Positions 36,464-46,881 of a stretch of 64,000 nucleotides of DNA are shown piece after piece (the first letter of the stretch is position 1; each line of letters starts with the position of its first letter). The notes below the pieces were generated by a model, which was not told the origin of the DNA, searched no databases, and saw nothing but the letters and a program-made list of their open reading frames with translations. A program made the translations under genes and the position numbers. This stretch comes from Voacanga thouarsii (lineage: Eukaryota > Streptophyta > Magnoliopsida > Gentianales > Apocynaceae). The stretch is taken from assembly GCA_026120185.1 (NCBI GenBank), contig JANUWF010002022.1, forward strand, positions 1,410,001 through 1,474,000, read 5' to 3'.

Positions 36464-37003
36464 TTATTTATGCCAAATCTTGTTTAACAAGTCATGGATC
36501 TTCAAAAATTTAGAGTTTATTTTTAACTCATGAGCAATTATCTGATCTTGGCGTTCTTTCAAAGAGTTTTGAAACTTTTGAACTTCTTTTGAAGTGTCAA
36601 AAAATTTTTCAAAATCAGGTCTTTTAAAAATGCTTAGGTTTTCAATTTTTTTTAGTATATTAGTATGAGAAGTCTTGATATACGAAAGTTTATTTGAAAT
36701 TTTAGTGATCAATATGTTTCGGGTAACAATTGAGTTGTGAAATGAAGTAGTCAATCTGTAAAATCTTTCTTGGTGTTCATGTAAAGATCTTCCAAGAGTG
36801 ATTAATAGGTCAGTTATTAAATTTAACTGAAAGTTTTCACCATGTAGTGAATGTTTAAAGCAATTAGGTTTAAAGAAACAACTAAATTTTGCTTTATCAA
36901 GTGAAACAATAGTTTTTTCAGATGAACCTAATGCCAAATCTAAATAATCAATTCTATGATACTCCATAACATAAAATGATGAGTAATAAATCGTAGCAAA
37001 CAT
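36464..37003 (-). CDS. Viral ORF1-like protein (179 aa, frame intact)
   Basis: An open frame of 179 codons, the first after the primer-binding site (about 72 nt downstream). It is Lys/Asn/Ile-rich and helical, with a probable coiled segment near residues 90-160. There is no recognised catalytic motif. Position, size and the 1-nt spacing to the next frame match ORF1 of badnaviruses/tungroviruses (about 17-24 kDa, function poorly known). The Met start is the first ATG, but tungroviruses may start ORF1 at a non-ATG codon, so the true start may differ. Confidence 0.65.
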   Translation of the reverse strand: MFATIYYSSFYVMEYHRIDYLDLALGSSEKTIVSLDKAKFSCFFKPNCFKHSLHGENFQLNLITDLLITLGRSLHEHQERFYRLTTSFHNSIVTRNILITKISNKLSYIKTSHTNILKKIENLSIFKRPDFEKFFDTSKEVQKFQNSLKERQDQIIAHELKINSKFLKIHDLLNKIWHK

Positions 37004-37074
37004 GGATTACATATCTGCAGTGGTTTATGGAAGCATACTTATAAAAATATAACACAGTTCCAAAACCAAATCAT

Positions 37075-37087
37075 GCTCTGATACCAA
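37075..37087 (-). other. Viral tRNA-Met primer-binding site
   Basis: The minus strand reads TTGGTATCAGAGC, the perfect 12-nt complement (plus one T) to the 3' end of plant initiator tRNA-Met used by all caulimovirids. It sits about 70 nt before ORF1, as in badnaviruses, and marks position 1 of the circular genome inside this insert. Confidence 0.9.
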
Positions 37088-38303
37088 GAAGATGGGGCAC
37101 AAATTTTTAGCACCATATAGGTACATGGCTTTGTTGCTGACAGCAAGGAACAATGTTCCCCGACCGCATTAGCTCTTTCGGCTGTGCTGTCTATTTCCAA
37201 CCTTCATACCCGTATGGATAAGAAAAATGTGTATTGATTGGTATAAGTAAGGTATAGCATATAAGCATGCATTCATAAGAAAACATTCTTTTACTCTACT
37301 GTGGCTCTAGAAATAAGTCTGAAAACTTATCCCAGAGTTGCATAGTCTTCCTACAATACTAATCATGCAGACTAACTTGAAAAGCAAGAATTTTGAAGTT
37401 TGAGACTTCTTCGGGTTTTACTAACAAGATTTTTCTTTAAAAGAATAATCCCATTAAAATGCATTCAAAACTATCCCAAGTTATTCTGGGAGTATTGAAA
37501 ACATAGTCAAGAACCCAAGGATAAAAAAGGGGATTGTTTCTTTGGAATTCTCTTGGGAAGTATTGAAACCTATTGGAATAGGTTTCTGCTTGAATCTAAA
37601 GAAAAATAAGTTCTTGATCACAAGCATCTACTGTAGATAATTTATTTAATTGATCTAGGTAATAGTAGAAATAAATGGGAGTCCTAATCATGGATTCACA
37701 TATTTGAATAATCCTACGATAGTCATACCAAAGTAAACTTAAGGAAACTCCTCGAGTTTGTAAGTTTTTCAAGCAAAGATTATCAAAGCACATGATAGAT
37801 AAGAGTAGAGAGAATTAGGTTATAACCATCTTATCACAAGTAATTATTGCTAATATGTCTCAGATTAAACAATTAAATTTATTACTTGACTATGTCAATC
37901 TTCTTCTTGAATGAACTAGGTTCTACCGATTATTTAAATTTGCATTAAATTTTTAAAGAAACTCACTTTTTTGGCTTCAAACGGACGATACTTTTTTTTT
38001 TCCCCTTTAGCCGTATCCAAGGCTGTAGCAGTACTTCTTTCCCAATTCCTCAGCCTTTTATGTCTGTTGCTTCTTCTAAAATTTTGAGCAAAATAAAATA
38101 GAGACCAGCACACTCCTAGAAAAAGAAAGTGATAGTAAAGGAAAAAGTAACGATTTTATTGAGACATAATAGAAATAAGTACAAGTGGTGGAGAAGGTTT
38201 TAAAACCTTATCTCTCTACAAAGTAATTTAGCTTAGAAACATTTGGTGTATATAAGAGAGGGATTGGATGCTAAGAGCTACCTCTTCTTATGCCATCTGA
38301 GTT
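37088..38303 (-). promoter_or_regulatory. Viral intergenic region and leader
   Basis: About 1.2 kb without a credible long frame between the TATA box and the primer site, containing short AUG-started frames as caulimovirid leaders do. An AATAAAT on the minus strand near 37645 could be the polyadenylation signal. I could not fold it by eye to test for the long leader hairpin that supports ribosome shunting. Confidence 0.55.
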
Positions 38304-38313
38304 CCTTTTATAG
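38304..38313 (-). promoter_or_regulatory. Viral promoter TATA box
   Basis: The minus strand reads CTATAAAAGG, a strong TATA box in the expected place after the last ORF and upstream of the primer site. It is the likely pregenomic RNA promoter of the ancestral virus; present activity is unknown. Confidence 0.6.
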
Positions 38314-38472
38314 AAGTGCTTGTGCGGATTTCAAATTCACTCTTTGAAGTCCAGAATATGGAGAACAGCTGTGCTGTCCTTTGAAGTAGATTCTTCTGCT
38401 TTTCTTAGTTGCCTTTTTAGAAAAGTAGGGGTCAGTTGTCCTTTCAGAAAGTAGAAGCCAGTTGTTGTCCTG

Positions 38473-39990
38473 TTACTTTGGTGAAGTTGTTGGTGCTTTG
38501 TCATAATCTATTTTACTAGTTGTGTCAGATCTGGACATGGAAGCTATATCCTGCACATGCTGAGGATATTTTTCTTCATAGTGTAGGACTAATCCTGGAT
38601 TTGCTGTTAAGTATTGAAATGGAAGAAATATTGTGCCAATTTCCTTTGGCCAATAATATTTCTCCATCATAGTTTCTCCTACTAAACAAAATTAAAGTTT
38701 ATCATTAGCAGAGAAATTCCATTGAGTTCTAATCATTTTGGCCCGCCAATGTTTAAGTTGATAATCAAGTGTAGTGCCAGCTTCCCATTCAAGGTCAGAA
38801 TCTGAATCAGGGAGAAGTCCTATTTCCAAAGTACTGATTCAGATGAAGTGTTTTGCCGGTTCAATTTTGGAGGCTATCTATTCAGGTAGAGAGCTTTCAA
38901 TGAATAAGTGGGCAGGTCCTTCAAATGTTTGAAAAAGTTTTCTAAGGGTCATATTCAAATGGTGAGGTAGATCCATAGTGTAGGTTATATCATCCGCAAT
39001 TAAAGAATTTAATAACCCACAAGTCATTAAAGAAAAAGGTAATTTCTACTCCTGCAAAGTGATGTGTAGGAAATAAGCTGATATTAATATTGACCTTTCG
39101 GATGGAATAAACCAATTGGCATCTGCAATAAAAAGGTCTTGGATTGGCTCCAGAAGTCTGTGCCTTGCATTGGCTAAAACGGCCTTTGCAGGGTCTTCTC
39201 TACGCATATTCAACCTCATAAAAGAGTGAAATGCCTACAAGTTCAGGAATAGAATTCCTATGTACTTCCTTAAGGAAATCAAAATGAGCTGTCATGGTAG
39301 TCATACTAATGTATTCTACAATGACTTTAATTTGGCTTACCAAAGGAATTGGAAGATTTTCCCAAACTTTAATAGGCCCTTTGGCAGATTCCCCATGAGA
39401 AGGGTTGCCAAGGCTTGAGTATTTTTCGTACTCTATTTCCAAGGAAGAACTGGACTTAGTGTTTGGCTTAGATGAAGAAGGTGTTTGGTGAGTAGGGGCC
39501 TCAGTAGAAGACGAAGAGGTAACAGTTTGAACAAATGTTCTTCCCTGCTGGCATATTGAGCCATAGGGTCTGTTTTTCAAATTCCGAGAGACGTTTGGAC
39601 CCACACGCTATCTGGTGGTTTCCAATGCTTCTGAAAAGTTATAGAATCCTCTGTAAGAGGTTTCTTTGAGAGCATAGGGTTAATTTCACCCCAGTCAAAG
39701 TAAACTCCTGCATGTTCACCTGTGAAAAGTGCATAGCAAGAAAATTTCTTTCCTTGTGGCTTTTCTGAAATACCAAGGAAATAATTAGTTAGACATGATA
39801 TTAAAATCACTTTTGCGTTTGACTGATCTGGAAGAGTGACCAGGTTCCATAAATTGTCAATGAGACAACACTAGACTTCATCCAGTTGTTTCCTTAATTC
39901 TGAAGTAAATTGAGTTTTTTGATTCTGATGAAGTATGAGTTCATGAGTTCCAAATTTCATAGTCTTGAGTGTTGAGGTTTTCCTCTTACC
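38473..39990 (-). pseudogene. Viral ORF4-position block, product unrecognised
   Basis: After RNase H the minus strand holds broken frames at 39810-39577, 39604-39200 and 38670-38473 (77, 134 and 65 codons) with further readable stretches between, about 450-500 codons in total. One part is Ser/Thr/Pro-rich (TVTSSSSTEAPTHQTPSSSK). A later stretch is globular and aromatic (YYWPKEIGTIFLPFQYL). Tungroviruses have a fourth ORF of about 46 kDa here, while badnaviruses usually have none. I do not recognise motifs, so position is the only evidence. Frameshifts occur near 39590 and 39200. Confidence 0.5.
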
Positions 39991-40009
39991 TTTGTCAACC
40001 ATTCCTACC

Positions 40010-41752
40010 ATTTAGACAATTAAACGAAAAAGAATGTCAACTACAACATTATTGGGAGCTCTAATATGTTCCCAAGTAATTTTAAGTCCTTGTTTTAACA
40101 AATAATCAGTAAACATAAGCCATTTCTTATAAGATAGGCCTTTGGGAGTAATTTTTTATTGTTCTGCAAATTTGACTATTGCTTCACAATTTGTCCTGAT
40201 AGTTATTTCAGGTCTACCTAGTAAAAAAAATCTGAAACTATCTAAACAATATAAAATTGCAAGTATTTCATAATCCAAAGAAGTTAAATGCCCTTTTTCT
40301 CTGAATTTTCCAGAAGCATACTTGCAAATATGTTCAGTATTTTTGGGGAGATATTTGTTTTGCTTACGCAATAGCACACCACCCCATCCAGTCTCACATT
40401 CATCAAGTTCAACAATTAAATAATTTAAATCTATTGGCAGAGTTAGTTCAGGCAAAGTTCTACATATCTATTTAATTTTCTTAACCAATAGAATATCTTC
40501 TTGGTTAAAATGTCTTTGTCCTTTCAGAGATGTTTTGTTATATAGAGGGCCAGTGAGCTTACCAATAGTTTTAAGATAAGGCCTAGCATAGTTAAGAAGA
40601 CCAAGAAAACTTCGCAAAGTTTTAAGATCTTCCATTTTATTAGGAAAATTCAAAATCTTTGCTGAAATAGCAGGTTGGAGTTTAATCCTGCCTTGGCCTA
40701 TTTCAGCTCCCAGAAAATCAATTTTCTCTTTAAATAAAGTCATTTTCTTTTTAGAAACAATTAATCCATGTTTTTCAAATAATGAAAAGATTGTATGCAA
40801 GTGAGCACGATGTTCATTTTTTGTTTTACTAAAAACAAGAACATCATCTATATAGAAACAAGTAAAATTTGAATAAGGTTTGAAAATATTGTCCATTTTT
40901 CTTTGAAAAACTTGGGGTGCAATTTTCAAACTACAAGGCATAACTAACCATTCAAATTGTCCTTCCAGACAAGAGAATGCAGTCAAACTTACCGATTCCA
41001 GATGCGTCCTTACCTACCAAAATCTTGACTTCATGTCAAATTTACTATACCATGAAGATCCTTGGATTTTGTGAATGAGTTGATCCTTGTCTGGAATTTT
41101 GTATCCATCTTTATTACAATTATCATTAAGGCGTTTGTAATTGAAGACCATTCGAGTTTGTCCCCGTTTGTGTTCTGATCCTTTATTTACAATAAAGGCC
41201 GAAGATTTATGTCTGGAGTCTAATCGCTGAATTGCTCCCAGACTAAGCAGTTGTTCCATATGAATCTTGCATTCCTACTGCTCAAACTTAGAATATTTCA
41301 TATCCTGTGCTTTAACAGTTAAGTCAGGGTTGATAATATCAAGTTTACAGAAAACCTTGTCCTTTTCCCTATATTTTAGTGGGTTTTCTCCTATTATTTA
41401 TAGCTTTCCAAGCTTAGAAATAAAATCTTCAATAGATTTAGTTGACTGTAGATTTTTCAGGATTATCCTGGGATGTAGATAACTTTCTAATTCCTCATGT
41501 ATAGATCCTGAAATACAATCAGCATCTGTATGAAAGTCTATGCATAAGAGGTCTAGATGGTTGTCTAAAGCCTCATAGCAAGTTAGATCAATACTATAAC
41601 TGCCAGCTACCTTCTTTTCAGCCTGTAGCCTGGTATTTAAAGTATATTTCCTTTTACAAGCTCTAGGAGGATTACATAGGCAATCATTTCTAGCAGTTTC
41701 TGGGGTTGGAACCAAAACTAAATTTAGTTTTGTAGGAATACTAGGGGTATTG

Positions 41753-41785
<33 letters not shown>

Positions 41786-41793
41786 ATATTCAT
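40010..41793 (-). pseudogene. Viral protease, reverse transcriptase and RNase H
   Basis: A single reading frame covers the whole block, broken only by stops at 41400-41398, 41277-41275, 41016-41014, 40470-40468 and 40158-40156. No frameshift is seen. Protease: the usual D-T/S-G-A site appears degraded (DFHTDADC near 41530-41505). RT: LLSLGAI near 41250, MVFNYKRLND near 41140, and the catalytic box FYIDDVLVFS near 40860, all in caulimovirid style. RNase H: a CKYASGKFREKG-type step, an Asp-Tyr-Glu (LDYEI) acidic pair near 40280, and a tail ending IRAPNNVV near 40035. Its first codons lie in the (AT)n tract. It would have copied pregenomic RNA into DNA. Confidence 0.88.
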
Positions 41794-42151
41794 AAATGCA
41801 TATACATATATATATATATAAATCTATACATATATATACATACTCATATATATTTGTCTATATATATATTAATGTATATGGATATATGTGTGTGAATATA
41901 TATATTTTTTCATATATTCATATATACATACATATATGTGTGTGTGTATACGTATGTGTGCATATATATAAATATATATATATATATATGAATATATTAA
42001 TATATGTATATATACATGTACTAATACATATTCATATATATGAAATATATTAATAAATGTATTCCTATCTATATTAATAAGTGCATATTTATATAAATAT
42101 ATTTACATATTATTGTATACATATACATATATATAATATATTCATATATTC

Positions 42152-42206
<55 letters not shown>

Positions 42207-42240
42207 GTGTATACACACACACACACACACACACACAAAA
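41755..42240. repeat. (AT)n/(CA)n microsatellite, right of the viral insert
   Basis: Long interrupted (AT)n and TATG tracts, then two (CA)n blocks at about 42152-42190 and 42212-42236. The viral protease frame runs straight into it. The open frames here are Tyr-Ile-His artefacts. Confidence 0.95.
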
Positions 42241-43440
42241 CAGGCATATCAAATTAATGATCCAACTATTAGATTTTATTAAATAAATAAAAAATATTAT
42301 GATAAAATTTAATGGTAATCAGATATATTTTGCCACAGAATCTAGAATAATTTCTATAAAAATGCTTAAAACCTAACACATTTAGTAATATAGCCATATT
42401 AAATTAACGATCCAACCATTAGATTTAATAAAATCACTTAAATAAAGTACTGTGGCCAAATTTAATGGCAATCAGAATTGTTTTACCAAAAAATCTATTA
42501 TAATCTCAATAAAAATACTCAAAACCTAACTCATTTTGAAAGACATGCATATCAAATTAATGATTGAACCGTTAGATTTGATATAAAAAAAAAATCACTA
42601 AGAGAAGTGTTATGACCAACTTTAAAGGTAATCGGATATATTTTAACACAAAATCTAGCATAATCTCAATAACAATTCTTGAAACGTAACACATTTAGAA
42701 AGATTGACATATTAAATTAACGACCCAACTATTAGATTTGATAAAACTTCTAAGAATGTAATTATGACAAAATTTGATGGTAATCGGATATGTTTTACTA
42801 CAAAATCTAGTTTAGTCTCTGTAAAAATAACAAATATATATTACATTTAAAAAGATAGGTATATCAAATTAATAATCAAATCGTTGAATTTGATAAAATA
42901 ACGAGAAAAAAGTATTATGACAAAATTTAAAGGTAATTGGAAATGTTTTGCACAAAATCTTGCATAATCTCTATAAAATACCGAACACCTAAGACATTTA
43001 GAAAGATAGGCATATCAAATTAATGATCCAACCGTTAGATTCGATACAGTCAATAGAAAAGGTATTGTGACTAAATTTAACGGTAATCGGATGTGTTTTA
43101 CCACAGAATCTAGTGTAATCTCAATAAAAATGCTCGAAACCTAACACATTTTGAAAGATAGATATATCAGATTAACGATCTAATTGTTAAAGTTGTTAAA
43201 ATTACTAAAAAATATATTATGACCAAATTTAAAGGTAATTAGGTATATTTTGCCATATTATCTTGCATAATCTTTATAAAAATACCCAAAACTTAACACA
43301 TTTACAAAGACAAGCATATCAAATTAACGATCCAGCTAGTAGATTTATTAAATTTGCTACCAGCAAATTTGAAAGCAATCAGACATGTCTAGCCGCATAA
43401 TCTTACTTAATTTCTATAAATCAGCCCGGAATCTATTGCA
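42241..43440. repeat. Tandem array, eight copies of a ~152 bp unit
   Basis: Unit starts, marked by CATATCAAATTAA(C/T)GATCCAACC, lie near 42245, 42395, 42549, 42708, 42860, 43011, 43163 and 43315, spaced 150-159 nt. Each unit continues with a TTAGATTT..TAAAAT step, then AAATTT.A.GGTAATCGGATAT, then TTTTACCACA.AATCTAG, then ATAATCTC.ATAAAAAT and ACCTAACACATTT.GAAAGATA. The copies are diverged but the period is steady. No coding frame is present. Confidence 0.88.
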
Positions 43441-43735
43441 TTTATAAATATTTAAGAATTTAGGGACTAATTTACAAAATTTTGGGGATTATATTTTAAA
43501 TATTCTAAAATTTAATGTCCAATTTATAATTTTTTAATTCTCATTTTATAATTTTACAAAATATAAGGAGCAATTTGTAAAATTTGTGGTCATGTTTGTT
43601 ATCTTTTTAACAATTTAGGGACCAATTTACAAATTTTTGAGGTCATTTTGTAATTATACAAAATTTGATAACCAATTTACAAAATTTTGGTTCTATGTGT
43701 AAATATTTAAAATTTAAAGACAGGTATTAGTTAGG
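43441..43735. repeat. Degenerate AGGGACCAATTT-type repeat, right copy
   Basis: Four to five loose units of TTTAGGGACCAATTTACAAA, then ATTTTTGAGGTCATTTTGTAA with ATATTT.AAAATTT, in the same orientation as 34441-34640. Confidence 0.55.
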
Positions 43736-44088
43736 AAATGCAAATTTTGTCATTAAAAGTATAGTTAATAGTAATAGAAGTTAATATTTTTAGCTGAAAA
43801 ATGAATTTTGATTGCTAATAATATATTATTAACGAGGAAAATTTACTAGAAAATGAAATTTTTATCGCTGATGGTGCATTATTAGCGAGAAAACTTAAAT
43901 TTTCCTCTCTAATATACTTATTTCCTAGCTAAAGCCAATCGCATTTTGCTAGGAAATAAAAATTTTGTTACCAAAGGTCTTACTCAGTAGCGACCAGAAA
44001 AAAAATTTTACTCGCGAAAGGGTACTTTTAGCTACAAAATTTTTTTCTAGTTAAAGTTTTGTCGCCAATATTTCATTTTCTTGAAGTG
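43736..44088. mobile_element. CACTA-like transposon terminus
   Basis: The end reads GTCGCCAATATTTCATTTTC then TTGAAGTG. Its complement starts CACTTCAAGAAAATG, close to the CACTACAAGAAA-type ends of plant CACTA elements. The preceding sequence has repeated short words (TTGCTAGGAAAT, AGCGACCAG, GCTACAAAATTTT, TCGCCAATA) as in CACTA subterminal regions. Copia coding sequence begins immediately after, so the element ends cleanly there. The opposite end was not found. Confidence 0.55.
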
Positions 44089-44199
44089 CAATTAGTAGAA
44101 ATAGAAATATTATTTATTCTGGAAATATGTATGAGAATATTTTCTATATTAATCATATTAATTGTCAAATAAATAATATTCAGATAGAACCTAATAATA

Positions 44200-46870
44200 A
44201 GAAGAAGAGAAATGTCACATCAAATAACTCATATTTATAGCACTTGAGAATAGGATATATAAATACTGATCAGATTCAGAGGTTAATCAAAAATGGGTCT
44301 TTGGACTTATTGAAATTGGAGGAATAGCCTCAGTGTGAATCTTGTTTTATGGGTAAAATGACCAAAAGGTCATTTACTTAAAAGATGGAAAAGATCAAGT
44401 AAATATTAGAATTAGCTTATACTGATGTTTGTGATCCTATGTCTACACCCGCTAGAAGACGTTATAATACTTTATCATGTTTATAGATGATCACATGCGT
44501 TTTGATTACATTTGCTTGATGAGGCATAAGTCTAATTGTTTTAATAAATTAAAAGAGTTTAAAGATGAGGCGGAACGTCAAATAGGTAAACTAATAAAAA
44601 AGGTATGATCGGATAGTTATGGAGAGTATCTCCTTGGTGAATTCAAAGACTACTTGGCACATCAGGGAATAGTATCTCAGCTAACTGCACTGAGACTCCT
44701 CAGAAGAATGGACTAGCTATGAGAAAAAATAGAACATTGATGAAAATGGTCAGAAGCATAATGAGCCATGTAAGTTTTCCTATTTCCTTTTGGGGATATG
44801 TCTAGAGACAATAACATATATTCTGAATTTAGTGCCTTCTACATCAGTACCTAAGACATCTTATGAGATATAGACTGGACGAAAACCTAGTATAAATCAT
44901 CTTAAAGCATGAGATTGTCAAGCTTATATACCGATAAAGGAAGTAAGCTAGACCCAAGGTTAGAATTATGCTACCTTGTAGGATATCCAAAAGGAACAAG
45001 GGGTGGATCCTTTTGTCATCCCCAACAGCAAAAGGTACTTATTAGTACTCATGCTAGATACTTGGAGGATGAACAAAGTGTGTTACTAAGGTTTCGAGTA
45101 AGGTAGAATTGGAAGAGAAGTTGAGTGACACTTCAACTTCTAGCACGCCAATTGAGGAACCTAAAAAGGCGCAGCCAGATGATCCTATACAAAATGAACT
45201 ACATCGTAATAGAATGATATCTAGGGTTCCACAAAGATGGACTGAAGATGCTTTTTAGGTAGTCTCTGACCATCAGGGATAAGATCTCAGTAGATACGAT
45301 GAGGCCATTACTAATATTAATGCAGATAAATAGCAAGTAGCAATAGATACTGAGATTGAGTCTATGTAACTCAGTCAAGTCTGAGATCTTGTCACTATAC
45401 TTGAAGAGAATAAACCCAGAAGGTACAAGTGGTATATAAGAGAAAGAAAAGTGTAGATGGAGAGGTAGAAACCTTAAGTAAGGTTGGTAGCAAAAGGTTA
45501 AACTGAGAAAGAAGGGATCAATTATAAGGATACTTTTTCGCCTGTTGTCATGCTTAAGTCCATATGCATTTGCTTAGCCATTGCATATCATTATGACGAG
45601 GAGTTATGGCAAATCGATTTTAAGACAACTTTTCTTAATGGCTATCTTAGCAAAAACATCTGCATATCGCAACATGAAGGCTTTATTACGAAAGGGAAAG
45701 GTCATACGGTATGTAAGCTTAAGAAGTCCATTTATAGACTTAAGCAAGCATTACGAGCATGGAATATACTTTTTGATGAGACTGTGAAGTCTGATTGTTT
45801 CATACAAAAGGTGAATGAACCATACATGTATAGGAAAATAGATGGCAACATCGTGCCTTTTATGGTATATTATGTAGATGACATTCTACTCACTGGAAAT
45901 GATGTAGGGATATTGTCATCTATAAAGGTTTGGCTATTAAGTCAATTTTGCATGAAAGATATGGGAAATTCTAAATACATTCTTAGAATAAAACTTCTTA
46001 TAGATAGGACGCAAAAAATGTTAGACTTATCTCAATTTACTTATATTAACAAGATATTAGTTAAGTTTAGCATAGATTAGCGTAAAGGGACAACCATACC
46101 CTTTAGGTATAGATTAACCTTATCTTCCAAGAAATTTCCTAAGTCACAGGAAGAAAAAGAAATGATGAGTAGGATTCCATATGCTTCAATAATGGGAAGT
46201 CTCATGTATGCCATACTTTGTACAGGACCAGATATCTGCTTTGTAGTAGGCATGGTTAGTAGGTATAGGTATCAGTTAAACCCAGGAAAAGAACATTGGT
46301 AAGATGTTAAGAATATTCTCAAGTACTTGAAGGGAACGAGGGATTATATGCTTGTTTATAGGGTTGATGACTTAGGTCCTACCGGTTACACAAACTTAAA
46401 CTTCTAGGGGATAAAGATGAAAGAAAATCCACTAGTGTATATGTTTTCACTTTATCTAGGGGGTAATTTCATGAAGGAGTGTTAAGCAATCTTGCACTAC
46501 TGATTCTACCACAGAAGCTGAGTATGTGGTAGTTTCAGAAGCTTCAAAAGACACGGTTTGGCTCCAAAAGTTCCTCACAAAATTTGAAGTTCTGCCATAG
46601 ATAGATAGGCCTATAACTGTATATTGTGACATATTTGGAGCCGTGTCACAAAGTACAGAGCCAAGAAACTATAGGAAAGGTAAGCACATTGAGAGGAACT
46701 ATCACTTGATCCATGAGTTTATCCAGAAATAGAAGATAGTGGTTGACCACATTTCCTCTGCAAATAATCTAACGGACCCATTTTACCAAGCCTTTGATAA
46801 AGAAGGTATTTCGAAAACACTTGATGTCATAGGGGTAAGCACATATGGACTATCATAGTCCATTTAGTGC
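44200..46870 (+). pseudogene. Copia polyprotein: integrase, RT and RNase H
   Basis: INT zinc region near 44215-44380 (LWHLR-like, then CESCFMGKMTKRSF). The integrase core is broken but readable to 44900 (ELCYLVGYPKGTRGG near 44960). RT is preserved as a 176-codon open frame at 45550-46080: DFKTTFLNGYL, VCKLKKSIYRLKQALRAWN, and the catalytic MVYYVDDILLTGND near 45860-45905. RNase H follows with SCTTDSTTEAEYV-like acidic residues near 46490-46540 and a final HI.RNYHLI helix near 46690. The domain order INT before RT defines copia. Stops and shifts occur outside the RT island. Confidence 0.85.
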
Positions 46871-46881
46871 AAGTGGAATAT

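Larger units (their letters stand above)
34641..41760 (-). mobile_element. Endogenous pararetrovirus (Caulimoviridae, badnavirus/tungrovirus lineage), degraded
   Basis: About 7.1 kb of a DNA pararetrovirus genome on the minus strand. Three blocks are evident: protease, RT and RNase H in a single frame (41793-40010), an ORF4-position block and promoter/leader (40009-37088), and tRNA-Met primer site, ORF1, ORF2 and ORF3 start with a movement domain (37087-34631). A viral genome is circular and numbered from the primer site, so this copy is permuted: it was linearised between the movement and protease domains. The coat-protein part of ORF3 is missing. At least seven in-frame stops and several frameshifts show it cannot be expressed as virus. 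Small ORF1 and ORF2 upstream of a polyprotein starting with the movement domain fit badnaviruses and tungroviruses. An extra downstream block favours a tungrovirus-like plan. The exact genus is uncertain. Confidence 0.88.

Noticed and set aside
34641..41760. Interpretation as a functional, activatable virus
   Set aside because: At least seven in-frame stops, several frameshifts and no coat region; a single permuted copy cannot supply a genome.
34641..41760. Interpretation as a florendovirus-type endogenous sequence
   Set aside because: Two small ORFs precede the polyprotein with 1-nt and 8-nt junctions, a badnavirus/tungrovirus arrangement that florendoviruses lack.
41796..42053. 85-codon open frame
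   Set aside because: Microsatellite artefact next to the viral insert.
42241..43440. CRISPR-like repeat array
   Set aside because: Plant nuclear context; ~152 bp head-to-tail units without short direct repeats and unique spacers.
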